Below, piece by piece: positions 4,781-6,601 of a DNA stretch of 6,601 nt. This DNA comes from Solirubrobacteraceae bacterium. GTDB taxonomy: Bacteria; Actinomycetota; Thermoleophilia; Solirubrobacterales; Solirubrobacteraceae. The stretch lies in NCBI GenBank assembly GCA_030151725.1, contig JASLDD010000065.1, positions 1 through 6,601 on the forward strand, written 5' to 3'. Numbering within the stretch: the stretch's first letter is position 1; every line of letters begins with the position of its first letter. The notes under the pieces were generated by a model. That model was not told the origin of the DNA. It saw only the letters and a program-made list of their open reading frames with translations, and made no database searches. The translations under genes were made by a program, and so were the position numbers.

Positions 4781-6528
4781 CTAGCTATGAACCCAAGAAT
4801 CGACTAGCATCGCCGCCCGTGGCGAACGTGCTGGTTGGTGATCCCTCTTTGAGCACGCTGGTATCGCCCCGAGCCGACTCAACAGCGCTTGGACTCGCAG
4901 CTCCTATGGACCCTGGCGCTGACGCCGGAATGAGACCGGATGCACGGAGCGCAAGTCTCCTCTCTTCCGAGGCGAATGGGAGACAGTCCGCTCGGAAATC
5001 GTTGGTCTTCATAGGGTTCATGGCTACGGGTAAGTCGTCGATTGCTCAGTCCGTGGCTGGCGAACTTGGTACGTCTGCTCTGGATGTGGATCGACTGATC
5101 GAGGACCGGATCGGCGAACCTATTGATGACTTCTTTCGCAAGCGTGGCGAGGCAACTTTTCGTGAACTTGAGGAGGAGCTCACACTGTCTGCGCTCGACA
5201 GCGGCGGCGTCGTTGCTCTCGGAGGCGGCGCGGTTGAGAGCCCTCGGATACGACGAGCCCTTGGCGAGCATCACTGCGTTTGGTGCTCTGCCGAGGAGGA
5301 GACATCTTGGACCCGAGCCGCGAACACCGGTCGTCCGCTAGCCGACGATCGTGACGAATTTCGGAGGCGCTACGCGATGCGGCTGCCGCTCTACCGAGAG
5401 CTGGCTAGCTCGGTCGTACCGACTGACGGCGATCGCTCCCGTAGCGGACTGGCTGCATGGCTAAGGAAGACCGCGGATCACGAGGACGCGCGTCTGATCT
5501 GGGCCTCAGCCTCCTCCGGCGACTATCCAGTCGTCATTGGCCCAGGGGTCCTATCCCTTCATGAGCAGGACAAGCATGCATGGTTTGTAGTCGCAGATAG
5601 CAATGTGTTGAGGCTGCACAGGAAGCTCCTGCCGGACTGGCTAGCCAATAAGCAGCGCACCATTGAGGTAGCCGACGGAGAGTCCGGCAAGACAATGCAA
5701 GGCGCCGAAGAGATTCTGACCGAGTTCGTACGTCGGGACGCGCTACGAGAAGATGGCGTATTCGCGTTTGGAGGAGGCGTCGTTGGTGATCTAGCAGGCT
5801 TCTGCGCGGCGCTGTATCACAGGGGGGGAATGTCAGTCGTTCAAGCTCCTACTACGCTCTTGTCGCAAGTCGATTCTGCGTATGGAGGAAAGACTGGTGT
5901 CAACCTCCCAATTGCAAAGCACCAGGTTGGCGCATTCCTCATGCCTAAGGCCGTCCTTGCGGATACCCGAACGCTTCAAACGCTTCCTCCTGCGGAGCTT
6001 TCATCGGGTTTTGTCGAGGTCATAAAGACGGCGTTGATTGCTGGCGGAGCTCTGTGGAATCGAGTACGCAGTGTGGATTCCATTGGAGAGCCCGGCTTGG
6101 AGCAAATTATCTTCGATTGCGCGCGTACGAAGCTCGACATTGTGGCATCCGACGAGCACGAGCATGGCCGGCGTGCGTGGCTCAATCTTGGTCACACGAT
6201 CGGCCATGCGATAGAGGTCGCGACTTGCTACCAGCGTTATCGGCATGGTGAGGCTATCGGCCTTGGCCTTTTGGCAGTCCTCCAGCTATCAGGTGCGCCT
6301 GACCTAAGGGACGAGATCGAAGTGATGCTCAGACATCACGGGCTTCCAACTCGACTCGAAGGGACGGAAACCGAGGCGGTTTTTCGTGCTGTCGGCAGGG
6401 ACAAGAAGAAGACATCGAAGGGCATAGGATTTGTCTTGCTCAGCTCTCCAGGAGAACCGCAAGAGGGGCAAATCGTGGCTCCGAGCGAGATACGTAGCGC
6501 TATTGATGCTCTCAAGGCGACGGCTTGA
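4777..6528 (+). CDS. aroKB: Bifunctional shikimate kinase / 3-dehydroquinate synthase
   Basis: Fusion enzyme of the cytoplasmic shikimate pathway. The N-terminal part phosphorylates shikimate with ATP. The C-terminal part cyclises DAHP to 3-dehydroquinate with NAD+ and a divalent metal (family knowledge). Numbering from ATG 4777 (583 residues): the kinase spans about 75-231 with Walker A GFMATGKS (80-87), DVD (103-105, Mg and shikimate aspartates), FRELEEE with Arg129, the LGGG loop (148-151), lid GRPLA with Arg186, and Arg202 in RLPLYRE. The synthase spans about 240-583 with DGESGKT (300-306), GGGVVGDLAGF (332-342), QAPTTLLSQVDSAYGGKTGVN (about 356-376), FVEVIKTALI, LNLGHTIGHAIE, RHGEA and DKKK. 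Glu414, His473 and His490 sit as the metal ligands. Residues 1-72 match nothing I know. Start alternatives are ATG 4720 (weak AGG site), ATG 4906, ATG 4930 and TTG 5002, the last giving a kinase without extension. I chose 4777 for the ATGA junction with the small ORF. GC content is lower than in aroC. Confidence 0.93.
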   Translation: MTSYEPKNRLASPPVANVLVGDPSLSTLVSPRADSTALGLAAPMDPGADAGMRPDARSASLLSSEANGRQSARKSLVFIGFMATGKSSIAQSVAGELGTSALDVDRLIEDRIGEPIDDFFRKRGEATFRELEEELTLSALDSGGVVALGGGAVESPRIRRALGEHHCVWCSAEEETSWTRAANTGRPLADDRDEFRRRYAMRLPLYRELASSVVPTDGDRSRSGLAAWLRKTADHEDARLIWASASSGDYPVVIGPGVLSLHEQDKHAWFVVADSNVLRLHRKLLPDWLANKQRTIEVADGESGKTMQGAEEILTEFVRRDALREDGVFAFGGGVVGDLAGFCAALYHRGGMSVVQAPTTLLSQVDSAYGGKTGVNLPIAKHQVGAFLMPKAVLADTRTLQTLPPAELSSGFVEVIKTALIAGGALWNRVRSVDSIGEPGLEQIIFDCARTKLDIVASDEHEHGRRAWLNLGHTIGHAIEVATCYQRYRHGEAIGLGLLAVLQLSGAPDLRDEIEVMLRHHGLPTRLEGTETEAVFRAVGRDKKKTSKGIGFVLLSSPGEPQEGQIVAPSEIRSAIDALKATA

Positions 6529-6601
6529 CACGAAGGTCGGTCGCTCGGAAGGCAGGGCACTGATCGTTGTTCTGGTCGATTGTCGCGGCTAAGCACTAGT
6601 G
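6529..6601. other. Sequence after aroKB, no gene seen
   Basis: The final 73 bases hold no supported ORF, no clear ribosome site tied to a start codon, and no hairpin with a T-run. The last eight bases (CACTAGTG) are a small palindrome cut by the window edge; nothing can be concluded from it. Confidence 0.5.

Noticed and set aside
4688..4784. Aromatic-amino-acid attenuator (trp/phe-type leader)
   Set aside because: The leader peptide has a single Tyr and no Trp or Phe, and the hairpin is not followed by a T-run, so the classical attenuation model does not fit.
1..6601. CRISPR array, tRNA/rRNA, insertion sequence or prophage genes
   Set aside because: No regularly spaced repeats, no tRNA-like cloverleaf segment, and no transposase, integrase or phage-like protein were seen on either strand.

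Overview
The window looks like a chromosomal segment of a GC-rich, Ala-rich bacterium, most likely a monoderm actinobacterium of the Thermoleophilia/Solirubrobacterales type. That placement is an inference from three things: a pilM-pilN-pilO cluster running directly into aroC, heavy use of G/C in the third codon position, and protein style. It does not rest on any marker gene. All recognised genes lie on the + strand.

Region 1 (2-3388) is the end of a type IV pilus (T4P) assembly operon. It holds pilM (its 5' end lies outside the window), pilN, pilO and a 326-residue single-pass membrane protein that sits where PilP would be in diderm pilus operons but that I cannot assign to a family. Each of the three junctions is the same 4-base ATGA stop/start overlap, so the four proteins are probably translated as a coupled set. 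They would form the inner-membrane alignment platform of the pilus: cytoplasmic PilM, then the membrane-anchored PilN/PilO pair and the PilP-like protein. PilM carries an acidic insert, while PilN, PilO and the fourth protein carry Ser/Thr/Ala/Gly-rich low-complexity stretches.

Region 2 (3419-4585) is aroC, a complete chorismate synthase, starting 30 bases after the pilus operon at a GTG. The only purine-rich ribosome site is one base from that GTG, and a TAnnnT hexamer lies seven bases upstream. A leaderless transcript is therefore possible.

Region 3 (4583-4780) is a short AT-richer control region. A 16-base perfect palindrome overlaps the aroC stop codon. Further on is a 9-base full-consensus Shine-Dalgarno sequence followed by a 27-codon, cysteine-containing small ORF. 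That ORF ends in an ATGA overlap with an in-frame candidate start of the next gene, and a 9-bp hairpin lies inside it.

Region 4 (4777-6528) encodes a fused shikimate kinase/3-dehydroquinate synthase (AroKB) with intact active-site motifs and an unrecognised N-terminal extension of about 70-90 residues. Its base composition is clearly lower in GC than aroC: hand counts of three 60-base lines each give about 53% against 65%. AroKB supplies steps 2 (dehydroquinate synthase) and 5 (shikimate kinase) of the shikimate pathway and AroC supplies step 7, so the two genes are functionally linked. The last 73 bases hold no gene I can support.

The best leads for something undescribed are the fourth pilus protein and the aroC-aroKB control region with its small ORF. 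The enzymes themselves are conventional.
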